From contig WTJX01000043.1 in NCBI GenBank assembly GCA_011524675.1, positions 5,723 to 12,953 on the forward strand: DNA of 7,231 nt. Reading direction: 5' to 3'. Below are positions 6,155 to 7,231 of the stretch, in pieces (within the stretch, counting starts at the first letter, position 1; each line of letters starts with the position of its first letter). Position numbers and translations under genes: made by a program. The stretch is from Cytophagales bacterium. GTDB lineage: Bacteria; Bacteroidota; Bacteroidia; Cytophagales; JAAEPT01. The notes under the pieces were generated by a model. The model searched no databases, was not told where the DNA came from, and worked only from the letters and a program-made list of their open reading frames with translations.

Positions 6155-6889
6155 CTAATATAAAAATTTAATTTCCTTAAGCCCAAATTCTTGAATACTT
6201 CCATTTACATACTCTAGCCTTAGCATCCCTACCTCACTTATTCCAATAATTTTCGCTGTAATGATCTCTCCTTTTACAAGATAATTAGCCCATTCTTCAT
6301 ACTGAAAGAGCTGTTGTAAGTATTCTTTTTTAAGAATGTTAGTATTTGATTGAATTCGGTCGTAATTTGAGAGCATATGATCTGTCAGTTGATCTAAGAG
6401 CAAGTCGAGCTCATATTTTGTTTTTGTTATCTGAGACAGAGATATAGCTTCTTTTATTTTAAAAGAGTCTTGGTTGATGTTTAGCCCAATACCTATGATG
6501 CTATGAGCAATTGTTTTTCCTTTGATGATGTTTTCTATCAAGATGCCACATATCTTTTTATTTTGATATAGGATGTCATTTGGCCATTTTATATGAAACA
6601 TTTTTCCACTTAAAGAGGTTAGAAATGAAGCAATAGATAGCGAACAAACTATTGTTAGTTGAAACTGTTCAGTAGGTGTAAGGAATTGAGGGTGCAAGAT
6701 CATAGAGAAAGTAAGATTTTGATGATCTTGCGACAGCCATGAGTTTTGGTGCTGACCACGTCCTTTGGTTTGGACATAGGTGTTTATAATTAGCCCATGC
6801 TCAGACTTTTTTTCTTTGATAAGTGTCATAGCCTCACTGTTTGTGGACTGACAGCTTGTCATATTTATTATTTTTTTCGCTATTTGCAC
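6155..6889 (-). CDS. birA: Biotin--[acetyl-CoA-carboxylase] ligase, group I (no DNA-binding domain)
   Basis: This cytoplasmic enzyme activates biotin with ATP to biotinyl-AMP and transfers it to the carrier lysine of biotin carboxylases. The 244-residue length and the absence of an N-terminal helix-turn-helix mark it as a catalytic-only ligase, not a repressor. Motifs in order are CQSTN (13-17), QTKGRG (40-45) with W51, NLTFSM (58-63), KWPNDI (101-106, with the catalytic-site lysine K101), CGILIE (114-119) and GIGLNIN (133-139). An SH3-like C-terminal domain lies at about 205-244. The nucleotide-binding loop reads GRGQHQNSW, departing from the usual GRGRRG. The start is a GTG at 6889; an in-frame TAA lies four codons upstream, and the next ATG (6862) would begin just before the STN motif, so GTG is preferred though not certain. 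It is divergent from rsfS, with 62 bases between. Confidence 0.93.
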   Translation of the reverse strand: MQIAKKIINMTSCQSTNSEAMTLIKEKKSEHGLIINTYVQTKGRGQHQNSWLSQDHQNLTFSMILHPQFLTPTEQFQLTIVCSLSIASFLTSLSGKMFHIKWPNDILYQNKKICGILIENIIKGKTIAHSIIGIGLNINQDSFKIKEAISLSQITKTKYELDLLLDQLTDHMLSNYDRIQSNTNILKKEYLQQLFQYEEWANYLVKGEIITAKIIGISEVGMLRLEYVNGSIQEFGLKEIKFLY

Positions 6890-6951
6890 GAAAATTGATT
6901 ATTTAGGTCTAACTTAGTGAAATGCCAAAGATCAAACTTTTAATTTAATAT
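6890..6951. promoter_or_regulatory. Divergent birA / rsfS intergenic region
   Basis: These 62 bases separate the birA start (GTG, minus strand) from the rsfS start (ATG, plus strand) and must hold at least part of the control region of each. I find no full TAnnTTTG box on either strand. The nearest partial match for rsfS is CTATTTG at 6880-6886, overlapping the birA start. Promoter positions are therefore left open. Confidence 0.35.
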
Positions 6952-7231
6952 ATGTCAAAAAAAGTTGCAGATATTTCCTCTGCGGAACTTAAAAACCTTG
7001 TAGTGCTAGGGATGCAAGAAAAAAAAGCAGAAGACATCACGGTGCTTGACTTGAGAGAGATAGAAAATGCGGTAACTGATTTTTTCGTGTTATGTTCGGC
7101 AAATTCCGATACGCAAGTAGGCGCCATAGCAGATGCCATAGAAGAGGAGGTGCATAAACAGGCACACCAAAATCCTTGGCATAGTGAAGGGAAAAAAGAA
7201 AGAGAGTGGGTCTTGATAGATTATGTAAATG
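6952..7231 (+). CDS. rsfS: Ribosome silencing factor RsfS (YbeB/Iojap family), 3' end beyond the window
   Basis: RsfS binds ribosomal protein uL14 on the large subunit and blocks joining with the small subunit when nutrients are short. The visible 93 codons run from ATG 6952 to the window edge with no stop. An in-frame TAA at 6946-6948 fixes the start region. The family signature is clear: a helix with EKKAEDITVLDL (residues 23-34), then TDFFVLCSANSDTQV (43-57), ADAIEEEV (61-68), and WHSEG followed by EREWVLIDY near the end. The short N-terminal extension before the conserved region is acceptable for the family. The full protein is normally about 105-130 residues, so only the C-terminal portion is missing. 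In Bacteroidota ftsH commonly follows rsfS, but that lies outside this window. Confidence 0.93.
   Translation, partial: MSKKVADISSAELKNLVVLGMQEKKAEDITVLDLREIENAVTDFFVLCSANSDTQVGAIADAIEEEVHKQAHQNPWHSEGKKEREWVLIDYVN

Noticed and set aside
6945..7139. 64-residue reverse-strand ORF opposite rsfS
   Set aside because: It is the antisense shadow of rsfS, whose forward frame carries the family signature.
1..7231. CRISPR arrays, tRNA or rRNA genes, insertion sequences or transposases
   Set aside because: No regularly spaced repeats, no cloverleaf-like tRNA sequence and no transposase ORF were seen on either strand.

Overview
The window looks like an AT-rich chromosomal segment from a member of the Bacteroidota, probably of the Cytophagia/Flavobacteriia type. 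Four things point there. One protein ends in a type IX secretion (T9SS) type A sorting domain. A PorE-like TPR / beta-propeller / OmpA protein is present. A Bacteroidota-style promoter (TTG, 17 bases, TATATTTG) lies ahead of one operon, and the starts lack clear Shine-Dalgarno sequences. A birA gene without a DNA-binding domain sits divergent from rsfS. Genus cannot be told from the sequence alone.

Layout from left to right. Positions 1-249 are non-coding, except for a possible 20-codon tail of an upstream gene. At 250-2097 (+) lies an exported OmpA-family protein with TPRs and a PD40 propeller, likely a periplasmic peptidoglycan-binding protein. Positions 2098-2583 form a 486-base intergenic region. 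It holds a tract that is 70 % T, nested inverted repeats, a good promoter and a 5' leader hairpin. Next is a two-gene (+) unit: a DUF1800 protein at 2584-4194 and a DUF1501 protein at 4334-5989. The gap 5990-6154 between convergent genes holds a 13-bp hairpin, one arm of which recurs near the left edge. At 6155-6889 (-) is biotin-protein ligase birA, and at 6952-7231 (+) is rsfS, cut by the window end.

How the genes fit together. DUF1800 and DUF1501 proteins are a recurrent neighbouring pair of unknown function in many bacteria. Here the DUF1501 member carries both an N-terminal twin-arginine signal and a C-terminal T9SS sorting domain, which suggests folded export across the inner membrane followed by delivery to the cell surface. 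Its DUF1800 partner has no export signal that I can see. The OmpA/PD40/TPR protein upstream has the domain order of PorE, a T9SS-associated peptidoglycan-binding protein, but has no lipoprotein cysteine. Whether it serves the same secretion route is inference. birA and rsfS are housekeeping genes. The least explained parts are the DUF1800-DUF1501 pair and the structured DNA in front of it.
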